Source: Nymphaea colorata
Taxonomy: Eukaryota > Streptophyta > Magnoliopsida > Nymphaeales > Nymphaeaceae
Direction: 5' to 3'
Assembly (NCBI RefSeq): GCF_008831285.2
Contig: NC_045142.1
Coordinates: 26,363,876-26,427,875 of the forward strand
DNA: 64,000 nt
Part shown: piece after piece, positions 12,882 through 26,188 of the stretch
Layout of the letters: each line of letters opens with the position of its first letter
How positions within the stretch are numbered: position 1 is the stretch's first letter
Position numbers and translations under genes: made by a program
Notes under the pieces: model-generated
What the model saw: only the letters and a program-made list of their open reading frames with translations
Told to the model about the DNA's origin: nothing
Databases searched by the model: none

Positions 12882-15800
12882 TGAAACAAAAGAACAAATT
12901 TAGTTTGAAAACAAAACCAGATGATACATATAGGAGCCGAAATCCTCCTCCTACCTTGAACTCCATTCAATTACGTCGCCCGATACATCATAAGTATGTT
13001 GCCATATGTTGGAAGGTTTATCAGTTTAAATATGAAATCCACAAATCATAAATACGTATATATATATATATATATATGTGAATCCTTATGACCAAAATGC
13101 GTCCATTGCATCGGGGACATCTTGTAAGACCGACTTGGAGGAATCGAGGTTTTTTTGTGTATGTACGTATGAATAAGTCAATAATTTCATGTGTTAAATA
13201 ATTGTTGGATGGATAAAATTTAAAAATTTATTACTAAAAAAGTCATAAACAGTTGCTAAACCCTTTATAAACCATTGCTGCATCATTAACTATATATATA
13301 TATAAGAGCCAATAAAATAAAAATTATCAACAAAAAATTGGATGGCAAATAGTCACGAAGAAAACAAACGGAAAGAAGATATTGTTCTTGAGTGGCGTAA
13401 TCTTAGGAATCATTCCTAATCGGCTGATTGGAATTGAATTAGTGGCAAACTGGCCCAATGCAAGGGTGCCATGCATCCGTTATTAAAAATGTTGTGCAAT
13501 TAAAGTTTCTAATAGAATTTTAAAAATTCTATATGTACATTTAAAAAAAAAAAAAGTTTCATCCCTAGTAGAGGCTGGTAGGTCGCGAGTCTCTGTTTTG
13601 AATCATCGGAACATCAACTCTCTATAAACGGGATGTGAAACTTGAAGTGTGGCGGAGGTGGCACCCCGACGCCCTGAAAGCAAGCTTTTGTACCCTTTGG
13701 GTGGGAGGAGCACTAGCGCAACAGTTGACATGCAGTGGGGATGGTAGTCGAGGTATTGAAAGCAAGTCTTGTATCCTATGGAAATGAATGGTTAAGAAGG
13801 GCGTTTCAAGCTTTTGTCGGACATTGGAAACCCCATTTACCCAAAACTAGTCATGTTCAATTCATAACTAAATTTTAATTTTCTTCATAACTAAATTTTA
13901 ATTTTCTAAGAAGAAGTTTTTTAGTTAGAATATTCATTCTTTATAGACCAAACAATATTTTTTTTCTTATGAACATTAGCTCTTCTGCAAGAGGGAGCCC
14001 CAACGATCTTCATAAAGTTTTATTTTTCCTTTCTCCCTCTAGATCCATTTGGATCATGGTCAGACCGTGACCCGACCCGTTTGAGGGCCGGTAGGATTTT
14101 TTTCGTGGGAAGATTGACCGCCACTCGCGGCGGGTCAAAACACGAGAAAGTCATCGGTCAAAGGACGGAAAAGGGCTTCCATATGGGGGGAGCAGGAGGG
14201 GGGCATCGACCCGTCCTTGTCCCACAGCGGAAGGACGAAACTAGCCCTCGCGGTGAATGGACAAGTCAGAGACCGGAGACGTACAGTTTAACGTGGGGGG
14301 CATTTTTGTCCTTGAATATGATGTCATGCGTCCTTTTGTCAGTTTCCATATGCCCCACCGGCACTGCGATCGACAGGTTGGAAAAAATAAATCGCTCGCC
14401 CCAAATGCCACCATCTTTTCAATAAATGACGAAACCGTCCCCCCAATCTCCCTAGTCCCTCCCCCCCTCCTAATTTGGCCGTTAACCGCATGACGAAAAT
14501 ACCCTTCATCCTCAATATATTAGATTTTTATTTGGATATTAAACCGAATTATTTCGAAAAAAAGTTAGTATATTAGAAGAGATTCAGATTTGGATCATAT
14601 GTAGTTTTAATCCGTGTTTTAAATCCAAGGTGGATATCAAATTTATTGGATGTTCATATACTTTGATTCGAATTTGGATTCAAATGCCTGTGAAGAAAAG
14701 CTTTAACCATATCCAAACCCAACTTTTAAATTTGTAATTCACATTTAATATGAGAAAATCTGAATCTGATCTTATTTCTTAATAGGATGTTCTTTTTTTT
14801 TTCTGCATTTGCATATTTTAAGCAATTTCTGATCCATTGATATTTTTATGTGAAATCCCTTCATATTTGAAAATCTTGGATCTGAAATCAGACCCCTCCC
14901 CACGTTCATATAAAATGAATTCAAAAACCACGCATCTGAAATCTACTGTTTGCTTAGAAAGTGGAACTCTTTCAACACTGGATCGCAAATCAACTTCTTA
15001 TCCAAGCTAGCAAACGCCATGTGATTTATTTTCACATGTATCTGGGGCCATGAAAATGTTGGTGTGATTTGAGTTTCTTTCCCAAACAAGAAAACTGAAG
15101 CCTAAACAGCTTGAGATGGGAAATAATTTCATGTCCCTTTCATTTTGCCTTGGATTGACAGCCACTTTTCCATGACCTGGGACAATGAAAGGAAAAGTTA
15201 ACCACTTTCCCACTCAGAATTGAAAGGTACTTGGACCATTTTTCCCATTTGAAAACCAAGAATGTTAATGTCATCTTGTTCATGTTGAAATGGAAATAAC
15301 TTGAGCCAGCTAACAAACAAAGATAAACTTAGACTTCTGGCTAGCGGTTTTTAGGAAAACCACAGGTTCAACAGGCCCGTTTTTGGAAAACCAAAAGGCC
15401 TAAAGTTCCCTATAGAGAGTTCTCCTATAACTAAAAATCCATACCTTAAGAACAGGCAATAATTTTAGTTAAAAAATACCGTTCATCCAGTCAGTTGATA
15501 AATTAGTCAAAGAAATATTATTTACCATTTAAAAATTGATATAAAATATGTCTACTTTTGCAAATATACTTAAGTTTTCTTGCGTTACTTAAAAAAGTAA
15601 CCGCCCAACTTATTTTAATGTCTGAACAGTAACTAATTTGGAGTGATATTATCTTATATAGTTAAGGAGGTTAAGCTCAAACTAACTAGCATGATACTTG
15701 CTTATAAATACTCAAACTATTTTAATCCATTTTTATTTCCATATTAAAAATGTCCCCACTAATTTATTATGAACGGAAGTTCAAATAAATGCAAAATAAA

Positions 15801-16532
15801 TGTTTATCATGTAGATAGTACCTAAAGTGAAATGGTCCTTTTAAAAGAAAGGTTGGGTGGCTCTAATAAATATATAAAGTTTAAAAGAATGGTTGGTCCA
15901 TATATGGATGTTCATATATTTATGCTTCACATGCTTATTATATAAAATGCCATTGTTGCTGTGACCTTATAATAATAAGATCTTGTACTTTCAAAAACCC
16001 ACTAAAACCCTAATTCATGTGGGTAGGCGGTCGTAATGGAGCATTGATGAGCTTCTTAATCATTAAATTTCATTTATGAATACGGCGTCCATTAACATAA
16101 AGATTGAAAGACAAATTTTGATACGAAAACCCCAAAAATCATTATTCATTTGGTTCCAAGAGAATATCTCTTATTAGATATGCAAAATCACGTGCTGCCA
16201 ACTAGCAAATATGTCCCCACAGAGCTAGCCTTTGGCACATTAATACGCAACCTCACCAACCAACAAGGGAAGCCGCCATATTAAAATGCATAAACATCAC
16301 ATCCATTATCGGCACCGGAAAAACAAATACCAAACAGGAAAAAACGTCAGTAAAAGAGGAAAATTCATCTTACCATAGCAATTTTAATGAAACATTTTCC
16401 CCCCCTTGGTTGGAAATTGGAGACCCATCATTGAGAATTATAGCGCACCAAAAATATGAAAAACTCAAGCAACAAAACGGCATGATGCTCATCAAGGGTA
16501 TTGCTCAGTGTCACACGATCTAGCTCACTTTT

Positions 16533-16871
16533 ACACCCAAAAAATTTAATCTTGTATTGAACATTGTGATGATCGTGAAGAGCTTATAAAGAAGGATTAT
16601 TAAATAAATGGTTGTCTTGGTTCATAGTTTTTTGAGAGCTGGAGCTGAAACGATTAGGAGGCAAATTGGGATCTGATGTATTAGAGCTGATTCAATACTT
16701 GAATTTGGGATCTCACACGTGCAGACGCATGTGTTTTAAGAGAAGTGGATTGTAACACCCAAAAATTTTGATCATGTATTGAAGATTGTAAGTGATTTTC
16801 ATGGACTTATAAAAAAAGTTATTAAATATATAGTTGCCTTGGTTCCTAGCCTGTTGAAGGCTGGAGCGGAA
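16533..16871. repeat. Diverged direct repeat pair of about 118 bp
   Basis: Copy A (16533-16650) and copy B (16755-16871) share ACACCCAAAAA, a TGTATTGAA block, GAGCTTATAAA/GGACTTATAAA, TTATTAAAT and GCTGGAGC in the same order, about 222 bp apart. Many mismatches show the pair is old. Copy B is preceded by TGTA, as at some retroelement LTR starts, but no partner LTR was found. Confidence 0.65.
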
Positions 16872-19800
16872 CTTGGTCTTCTTATATGTACCTAAAGATT
16901 CCCCTGAATGTTCGATACTCCTCATGTCTCAATACTTTTTCGAGTCTTCCCATATATGTTTAACGCGCTACTAAACTCTCACGTTCTCCCCCTAAGGGTT
17001 CTCAAAGGTAAAATTGTGTAAACATATGCATTCAAGATTAAATTAGACTGAGAGCCTGGTGGTTTCACTTGTCATTGAAAAACAGAAAATAGTGGACATT
17101 AAGCAAGAAAATAATGGTTGGGTCCAGCAGACCTAAAAGGAGGGCCAATACTCACACACATATGTGATTCAACTTGAAAATAAAGAATTTTTAAGAGGCT
17201 GGTGTAGGCAACTGTGCGAGCTTCCTACATGTGACGCCGCGACAGTGTGCATGGTGGGTGTTTGAGGGTGAAAACACACCATGTTAGTCTGAGGCCCCAG
17301 CACGCACCATGTCGACCTCTTTTGAAAAATAAAATGAGAAAATGATCCCTTGTTTTCACATCATGGGCTTCATTTGGGGGGCTTTTTTAAAAAAAACATT
17401 TTAAGGGCATTTTTGTCATTTCAACCCATCGAAATTACATAAACGGTGGAACATAGAACCAGCATTGAGTGTTTCCAAAGTATACGAGGCGAAACCATCT
17501 GGATTTGAATCGGACCCATATTTGATCCACATAATATCCGAATGGATCTGATCTGCTCGTCTCGTTGTGCAAAAGCTTTTTGGGTTGTCCAAAAACCGAC
17601 GGCCGAGACTCTACCCGGTTAATTCGGTGACCTTCTGAAGGGGCAAATTCGGTATTGAAAAACGAAGGAAAAGACAAGAAGGGCAGTTTCGGTAGGCAAA
17701 TTCAGCCTCGGATCCGCCCCTTGATGCCGCTTACTTAAACACACGCACAGTGACGAAACTACCCCCCAAGGTGCAGTTGCAACTTGCGTTTTTCTCTAAC
17801 GAATAATGGCTTTTATTTGAGGGCATAATCGTCTCGACGATAAAAGTCAGGGACAGGGTAGGTATTTTTTGATATTTCCGGGGGCATTTTCGGTGACGCG
17901 CAAGAGACGGGGCCTACGCAGTGAGCGAGTCCAGGCTAGCGTTTGGGGAATGATTGAGCGTGGGGCCCACGTCGTCCTGGCACCCACATGCGCTCGAACA
18001 ACGAAGGGAAGCGGCCGCTCCCGTTTTAGTTCGAAAAATATTTTTTAATTCCGAAAACCTCCGCCTGGGTCGCCCCGATTTACCGAAGCTCCCTCGCTTT
18101 CACCCGTGGAATTCCGGAGATGGCCGAGGGCTTTTACGTCATCCCGGGGCGCCGAGCTGCTCGGCTTTGGCTCCCCCGTACACCCGACCCCGAATGCCCC
18201 GGAGTGGGCTTCGGAATTGCGTCAATGACGGAGCTGTCCCTACTTCCAAATTAAACCGATTAAAAAATTTGAATAAGGAAAAAATTTTAACAAAACATTT
18301 ATCATTTAGATTTAAGAAAATGTCATCCGATCGTATTCCATCTTGAATTCAATTCAGGTTCAATATCGTTTAGTTTTTTGTTTAAGAGTCAGGTTCGAGT
18401 TCGGATGTGAAAATAAAAGTAGAATTTGGATAAATCCAAAATGTAGACTTGAATTGGATTTATGTATATGGTATAGACTCTAAAATGAGAACATTCCACA
18501 AATGAGGTACAATAATTGAATTGGTACTTGTAATTAAAATCCAATGTGTTAGATTCCTCCCAATTCCAAATTTCAAGAAGTCTATGGAAAACAAGACCCA
18601 AAAACATTTCAATTTCTAGAACGTTGATATCAACAATAACAACTGAGTACCTTTCAACTTAAATGCCGCCGCACTCTGCATGCCCCTTGTGGTGCCTCGA
18701 TATTGGATTCGGTATGGATGAGATATCCATGCATTGAAATATATGGAAATTAGTTCTGATATATTTAATTGTAAAAATAAATAAAAAATCGAGTAAGGGA
18801 AACATTTTCCCCAAGTCATAAATTTGAGCAAACTATTTGGTATTGTGGAAGGCGACATTTTTTCCATGGCGTTATTTGGGGTTTCTTTGGTCAATTTTTT
18901 GTTTTTAAAGGCTACCTTTAAAGTAAACATTGTTTAATGATTTAGGCGTTTCTATATTTATAAAGATTTGTTTGACTAGACTCTCTTTCCTTCCAATATT
19001 TTGGCCAATTATTCAAGAAAAAAAATTTGCTTTTTTTCTTTTGAGAGCAGCGGTAAAATTCCTCTAGCGTGTATTTTTTTTTTACTTGATTCATTAACTT
19101 ATTTATTTGCCTTATATAGTGTGTTGTATTTGGCACAATTTCGATATTGGTATGGTAATTTTATTGCCAGATGCACTTATTATTTTCATCCTTTTATCAA
19201 CCAAAGTAAAAAAAAAATGAAAACAGACGACAATTGATACCCTTAAAATGCTCAAACGATTGTATCTTCTACATTTTTCCAAATATTAATATATTGTGAA
19301 GAGCCCAAAAAAAATCATACCTACATAAAAACATGAACTAACAAGACTACATGAATATTTTTATAAGAAAATATTGTATATCCTAAGCAGTTCATGTACT
19401 TGGCATATTCATACATACACAATACTCTTTCAAACTATTTGATATGATCACTTACAAATCAACACATAATTTTTAAACTTAATTTATATATGTTAAGGAC
19501 CCCATATATATCAACAATTTATGAAACATACCAAAGTAAAAAAAATTAAAGTTTATTTTTTTTAAAAAATCCATATATGCCAAGTTTACAAAAGCCAAAC
19601 TTATGTCGTATTTTTATAATTATTCACATCTCGTCATCTTCTTATGCAATTTACCTATTTCGGGGTGTCAAACGAAGCAGGTCTGCTTCGGGACACCAGA
19701 GAATGAAATGAGGGCATAAAAATAATTTCGTCACTCTAATACTGCGATGGCGGAAGCGTTTCTTGTCGCCGAGCTGCGTTTCATTAATGGCGGCGCGCCA

Positions 19801-20058
19801 AAGGCCGTAAAGAAAGAGGAGGACGGGGTGAAAAAAAAAAAAGGAAAGAGAAGGGGGGGGGGGGGGAGGCGTTGCTTACTTATTGGCTGCAAAACTTTCT
19901 AATGCTGACCGGCTCCATTGTTTCTGTGCATGGAGCCGAGCCTGCCCGACTGCCTTCCTTCTTCTTCTTCTTCATCGTTTTCTTCCCTCACACTGGTTCC
20001 TCTGTTTTTCTCTCCGACTTTGCTGTTCCGTTGAGTCTCTCCATCGGTTGTGTGGCTC

Positions 20059-23000
20059 ATGAAGAGGCTAGTAAGTACGTTGCTTCTTGGTATGATTGGC
20101 GGCTTGCTTGATGTGTTGTCTTTCCGGTCTCTTTCTATCTCTTCCTCTCTCTGAGTTTGCGATCATGCCTAGTTTTCCCGTTATTCAAAAAATTGATCTT
20201 TTTTGAGTTATTGGAATTTCATGGCATGTGTCCTTTCGTTGATTTTTCTTTCCTTGTTTCAGTGTTTCATTGGGCAGTCTAGATTTTGTTGGTTACATGT
20301 TTGTATAATTGTTTTTTTTTCGTTTTCTCTTCCAGTTGACTATAATGGAGTTGGCATTTTCCCCCTCTTTGCATCAAAATCCGTTTCTTTTTTATTTGTT
20401 GGGTTTGTAATGCCATGCATTGTTCAAGGCCTTTCCCTTTTCACAGTTTTTAAGAGCGGTTTTTACATGTTTGTAAATTCAATTTTTTTCCCCTACCCAT
20501 GTTTACACCTCTTGCTGTCATAGATGATCTTCTTTTTCATTTCCCTTTTACAAATGTTTCTTTTTCGGTTATTTTTGTTTGTCATGGAATTCCCATTTTT
20601 GGTTTTCAGGCATGATTTTGAGTGGTCCATTTGGTTGCGCTCTTTCCTTGATTAGTTCTTGCTCTTTTCCTTCTATCGTGTCCATAAAATGTCATCTTTT
20701 CAATCGGCATTTGTCTTTTGGTCATTGTAGGCCACAGAAAAAATTTATCTTTTTGCTATGTTATTGGTTTATAGAGCAGGTGATCCGTTCGATCTAAATT
20801 GATTGAAACGGCAGTTGGTAATTTCGGATCGCTCTGCATTTTCATGATAAAAATTATTGGCATATAAAATGCAGTTAAAACACTTCGTTTTGGTAGATCC
20901 CTTCACTTGTTACCGAGTTCCTGGATCGTTGAATGCTTCTCATTTTGATGCAGCTAGTACGCATAATTGGGTCGACTTATAGCTCTTTTACCTCTTTTGC
21001 AGATATTATTGGTACTCTTGGTTCTAAACCATGGTGTCAATGGTAGTGAAGGAAGGGCAGAGAGTGGGCACTCTGATCTGGCGCAGAAATCAGATGGCTT
21101 TCAGTGTGAAGACAACAGGGTATTGAGACCGAGGCCGCACAGTGTGTCAATTTCAGACTTTGGAGCCGTTGGCGATGGGGTCACCTTGAATACATTGGCT
21201 TTCCAAAATGCCATATTCTATCTCAAGTCTTTTGCTGATAAGGGTGGCGCGCAGCTATACGTGCCTGCAGGAAAATGGTTGACAGGGAGCTTCAATCTCA
21301 CTAGCCACCTTACACTATTCTTGAACAAAAATGCTATCATTCTCGGATCAGAGGTCTGATATGGCATCCTTTTGCTTTCCTGTGTTTCTTTCTTGGTCGT
21401 GCGTTTGTACTGGCAATCGTTACCTATTCCAGTTATGCGATTTCTTCTGTTGTCTGGAGGTCATTTTATGTTTTTGAACTGTTTTGTGCAAACTAGTTCA
21501 AATTGGATATTGTGGTCCGTCTTATGCCTACTGGTATTTTGTTTGAGTAGTGTCAGTTTTCGGTCTGGGATCTATGTATCTGGGTGTTGATCTGACAACA
21601 GCTATATGTCCTATTTTTCAAATCAAGTTCTGTTCAGTTCTCTAGCCTTTTTATTGCTGATCTTACACTCCAAGCAAATATTTCAGCGCAAGGGTGTTCA
21701 ATCAGGTATTCCTGTCCCCCAAACAGTTCTTTTTTCACTATCAGCCAAAAGGAGAAGCAAGATTTGGACCTACTAGATGGTATTTACTGGCCTAGCCATA
21801 GAAAGATTTCGGTTGTACTGATTTTTTCACTTTTCTTTTCTTTTTTTTTTTCTCAATCAATTTGGAATTAGGGATGGGATGGATATTGAGCGTCCAAAAG
21901 TTAATTGATTATCTCACAAAATTTGTATAGGCTAATTCATATGCATCACATGATATTTTCCTAATGGCAACATGATGTAAATTATTCATAATTAACCCCT
22001 TTTTGTTTCTACTTGAAGGAAGAATCTCATTGGCCCGTCCTTGATCCCTTGCCTACATATGGTCGAGGATTGGATGTCGCTGGAAGAAGGCACAGCAGCT
22101 TGATTAATGGATACAAACTGACGGATGTCGTTATCACAGGCATGTTCATCTTCATGCCCTCATGAAACTTGTGAATAGATCGTTTGGCTCTAAAAGCAGG
22201 AATTTTGGGAGTTAGTTCCTAGTATCTGGAGCATGCATGCCATCAATGTATGCACATACTAGTTTAGTCACCAAAATACGTGTGCATCTAACCAAATTCA
22301 CAATGTGGTCTCTCTTTCTCCCAACCTACTTATCTATCTTTCTCTCTTGCATGCAAGTTCACATGCATGACTCTCTATCTATCTGTCTTGTGTGCAACTT
22401 CACAGGCATAACTTTCCTGTTAGTAATCGTAAATGTTATATGGTAATTATTACAGGGGACAATGGCACTATTGATGGGCAAGGTGCTGTATGGTGGAAAT
22501 CTTTCCGCTCTCATTCATTGAATTATAGCCGTCCTCACCTTGTCGAGCTTGTCAGTTGCGATGATGTTGTTGTCTCAAACCTGACATTCATAAACTCCCC
22601 AGCTTGGAGCATCCATCCAGTCTACTGCAGGTAGGGAAGACAAGATCATCTACATGCTGATATGCATTATCTATTCATCTTAGATGAAACTAATGTTAGG
22701 TATGTTTCAATCTTTGTAACTTTTTTGTCATGTACAGCAATGTTCAGGTCCACAATGTGACGCTACATGCTCCCCCAGATTCACCTTATACAGATGGTAT
22801 TGTCCCAGGTCAGAGAAGAAGTCTTATTTCATCTCTCCTTTGCTTTGTTCTTGCGGTCCTGCCTGTTTCTTCTTTTATGTCTCTTAAGTACAGTATTATT
22901 ATCTAACCACAATGCTTATCAGTGAATATTGTTGACAATCTTTTTTTTTCCATTGAGTTGGTCTTGTTGTCTCCAAATGTTCAATTTTCATGAACAATGC

Positions 23001-24485
23001 TGTTTCACCTCACAGTTACGAAAAATAATGGCTTCAAATCGCTATGATAGAGGAGTATTATGCTCTTCTGTGAGTTCTTTTTTTTGCTAGTAATACTTGT
23101 TGCTGCACGGTGATCTATTGGGTTGTCTTTTGAATTATTGACGTGTTGAAAACCACTCTCAAGCTGCAGATAGTTTAACTGAGGAAAATTGCCATTGATC
23201 CCATAACTATCTCAGGTTAAGGCAAATAAAGTGGAATGCTGGTATCCAAATTAGAAGGGGCGTCCATTTTAGAGGCTCCACTGGCTTCACCTAGGTTAGA
23301 AATGCATGGATACTCCCCCCTGGATATCAGGGAAGTTCGTGCTCTTTTTTCCAACTTATGGCTTGTTAAGAGTCAACAGTAAAGGCGTTTGTTTGCCCAA
23401 TCCCTTCCTATAACTTTGTTGAGTGACAAATGTTTGACTTACACTTCAGCTTTTAAAGGATATTCTTCAACTGTTGAACATTAATCAGTCAATTGTATTG
23501 TCATCTTTAGGAATCTTAAGCTTTAATTCTCTGTCTCTTGGCATTTATTTGCCACAGGCTTAACCTGACAAAACTGTGTGAAAGGTCTAGACATGAAGAT
23601 AATTTAGAAAGTTGTAATTTTTTAAAGCACATCATATCTGCACTGAATATTGACCTAATAATGTTCAAGCACTGTGCTTATTCCAGAAGTTAGTTAAAAT
23701 TTCCTATTTATGCTTAAGCAGCGTAAATTATTTGAAATGTGATCAGCTGCAGTTGACTGTTTCAAAATGCTGTGCGGTTTATGTCATGTCTTATTCTTTT
23801 GCCTTTGTTTCCAGATTCTTGTATGAATATGTGCATTGAAGACAGTGTCATCAATGTTGGTCATGATGCAATCGTTCTTAAGAGTGGATGGGATGAGTAT
23901 GGTATTTCTTATGGAAAGCCCACTTCAGAAATTCACATTCGACGTGTTCTCCTACAATCTTCTCTTGCATCAGCATTTGCCCTTGGGAGTGAGATGTCAG
24001 GTGGCATTGATCACATAAGATTGGAGAAGGCTCAGATCCATGATTCACATACTGGTATCAAGATTAAGACAACCCAAGGTAGAGGTGGATACATTAAGGA
24101 CATATTTATATCTGACATTTTAATGGATAATGTGGAAACTGCGTTTGAGTTTACTGGCCACTGTGGTACCCACCCAGATGAACACTATGATCCATCAGCC
24201 TTTCCAATAGTTGGTCAAATCACTGTGATGGATGTTGTTGGGACTAAGATTGGATCGGCTGGTAAATTTGATGGACTTCAGCAAGCGCCATTCACTTCAA
24301 TCTGCCTTTCCAATATCCATCTTGACATTATTTCTGGCATTTCTGTCCCATGGTCTTGTTCCAACGTGACAGGCTTCTCAGACTGTGTCTTTCCTGAACC
24401 ATGTCCAGCCCTACAAAATAAGCTTTCCAACTCATCTCTCTGTTATTCTTTGCCAAGCATTTATGGGTACTCATATTCTTCGTAA
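20059..24485 (+). CDS. Polygalacturonase-like GH28 protein, secreted, non-canonical active site
   Basis: Predicted exons: 20059-20070, 21003-21353, 22019-22139, 22456-22630, 22738-22808, 23815-24485; phases join to 466 residues. The ATG at 20059 is chosen because an in-frame stop lies just upstream, a GTAAGT donor follows four codons, and the join yields a signal peptide (MKRLILLVLLVLNHGVNGSEG, roughly residues 1-20). The mature protein has the GH28 beta-helix signature FGAVGDGVTLNT, then TIDGQGAVWW, SPYTDGIVPDS (235-245), KSGWDEYGI, GSEMSGG, and KIK in GIKIKTTQGRGGYIKD. Expected to act on wall pectin. Canonical NTD is YTD (237-239), the DD pair is HD (260-261), and GHG is absent, so hydrolase activity is doubtful. 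From memory, a plant clade of GH28-like proteins shares these changes. Confidence 0.94.
22137..22146 (+). promoter_or_regulatory. Non-consensus GC splice donor (GC-AG intron)
   Basis: The exon ending ATCACAG (22139) is followed by GCATGT, not GT. Only this junction joins in frame to the exon at 22456, giving ITGDNGTIDGQG as expected for GH28. The nearest GT (22144) would shift the frame. GC-AG introns are a known minority class in plants. Confidence 0.82.
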
Positions 24486-25787
24486 CCCCTTTCCTTCTAC
24501 CATTCAACAACGCTTGAGCTATCTGTATCATGAGTCCCCTCCATTAGATCTCAGTCTTTCTTTTTTTATTCTCTTTTTTGTGCATGCAATTTTTTCTCAT
24601 GTTGGCAATAAGAAATCTTCCATCCTTCTTCTGCTCCTGTTAATGTTCCCGTCTCTCTCTTTCCCTCTCTGTCTCTCTGTCTCTCTCTGTCTCTCTCTCT
24701 GGCATATCTGTCTCAAATGCCATGTTGGTATGCCCATGGCATTACTTGTTGAGGACAAAGATGAGGTGTCAAAGACTGTAGTGGTTTATGCCAGCAGATT
24801 TCCAGCTGGCTATGTGTCTATTGTACAGCTACATTATTTTGATTCATCTGTAAGGAAAATTTTTTGTTAGTGTTGGATTTAGCCATATCGTTTGATGCTC
24901 CTGCTCGTTTCTCCAATTCTTTTATTGTTTCCACGTAATCCCTTTGAAATTTGTCTCATTAAGAGTGACACAGAGAGAGAAGTTTTGGCATTTCTCTGTA
25001 AATTTAGTTGGCTTACTGCTGGCATTTGACATCATTTAAAAATGATTTTGGAGATTGTAACTTCGTGGACATCCCTTCTGCGCCATCTGTTGGAAGCGAC
25101 GTTTCTTTGATGGCTGTGGCTTTTCATTTTTAATGGTAACTGGTCTTCAAAGCAATCTGGTCAGAGACTGACTGTCGTTTTGTCGTTTGTCGGCATCCGG
25201 GGAAGTTGCGCCCGCTCCCTGCCTCGAGCATGCAATCAACTTTATAGAAACCGATGGCGCGGTCGCCGGTGGCAGGCATTACCCGTGTTCCGGCGTCCCG
25301 ATCTTCTGTCCTATCCCCACCTGAGAAAGATTGCTCAAACTCCGGCAAGATGCTGATGGTGGTATCACCGAATACTAAAATGCAGTATCGGGAAAATCAC
25401 GTTAGGCTGCAGTGTCGTAAAAATTCAGAAACCTAGTTCTGTTTCAGTATCTGTTCAAAATCAGAAACTGAATCGATGTAAGCAATCTGACTTTGAGTAG
25501 GTTGTCGACCATTTAAAGAAACTATTATATTATCTTTTAAATATTAGAATATATAACAAATTAAGAATAAGATTTTCTGCACTTTCAAATGTTTAAAGTA
25601 ACAATTGCTTTAGGTTTATTGGACAATGATGTTCAGGTATTATTTTATTCTCCGACTAAGGAGATCGATAAACATTTTTTAAATATTATGAGATATTCAT
25701 TAATTAATCTTCTAAATGAACTTCACAAAAATAAGAAGCTGAGATTAAAATAACTGAAGTCAATTCAAGGTAACTCATTAAAGCGGT

Positions 25788-26188
25788 TATGGTTGTCAAT
25801 TGATCGGATTTGAATCATATCACTTTTTTCATATATTTACTTACTTTACTATGGTTTGAATCCATATTGGAGAACAAAAAATTGTTGTTCAAATCTAAAT
25901 CTTACTTTACAATTTTATTCAATCCAAATTTTTTTTTTAAGCCACATCCAAATCCGAAGCCTGACTTTTGAACTGAATTTTAACAATTTTTACGATACAT
26001 TTAAAACTGAATTTCAAAATGTAGGACATTGAGTACATAATATTTATTTAAAAGTAAATCCGATCTGAATTGAAACACACATTTATTTAAACATGAATCC
26101 AAAAGTGATCCGATTTCTAAATCGGATGTTAATTTTTCTTTCATATCCAGTTCCATTGAAATGATTAGGTCGAATATTGACATCCCTA
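25788..26188. mobile_element. Degraded MITE related to the 53035-53392 element
   Basis: The right end reads ATTGACATCCCTA. The left end (TATGGTTGTCAAT) is its inverted repeat with two mismatches. The interior has many copies of words such as AATCCGA, ATCGGAT and TTGAATC, as in the element at 53035. No clear target duplication remains, so the edges are approximate. Confidence 0.6.

Larger units (their letters stand above)
12537..20058. other. Gene-poor spacer with degraded repeats
   Basis: About 7.5 kb without a supportable gene. It holds TA microsatellites (about 12846-12875 and 13058-13076), AT-rich stretches, two GC-richer islands (about 14040-14500 and 17200-18240), a direct repeat pair at 16533-16871, and a poly-G tract near 19853-19866. 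The phrase GGGCATTTTTGTC or close variants recurs near 14300, 17404 and 17881. That suggests diverged copies of one element or promoter-like sequence. Open frames in the GC islands look accidental. Confidence 0.55.

Noticed and set aside
14081-14493. Overlapping frames in the 14-kb GC-rich island
   Set aside because: Two frames overlap without recognisable domains and neighbouring sequence is repeat-like.
17954-18346. 130-residue frame in a GC-rich island
   Set aside because: Low-complexity, no known motif, no splice context or promoter; lies in a degraded repeat region.
19853-19866. Poly-G run considered as a G-quadruplex regulatory site
   Set aside because: A single homopolymer without the four-tract arrangement; could also be a sequencing-prone run.
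20967-21359. Frame beginning at a TTG (20967), as an unspliced start of the polygalacturonase-like gene
   Set aside because: TTG is not a usual plant start and a stop codon precedes it directly. An acceptor at 21002 joins perfectly to the ATG exon at 20059-20070.
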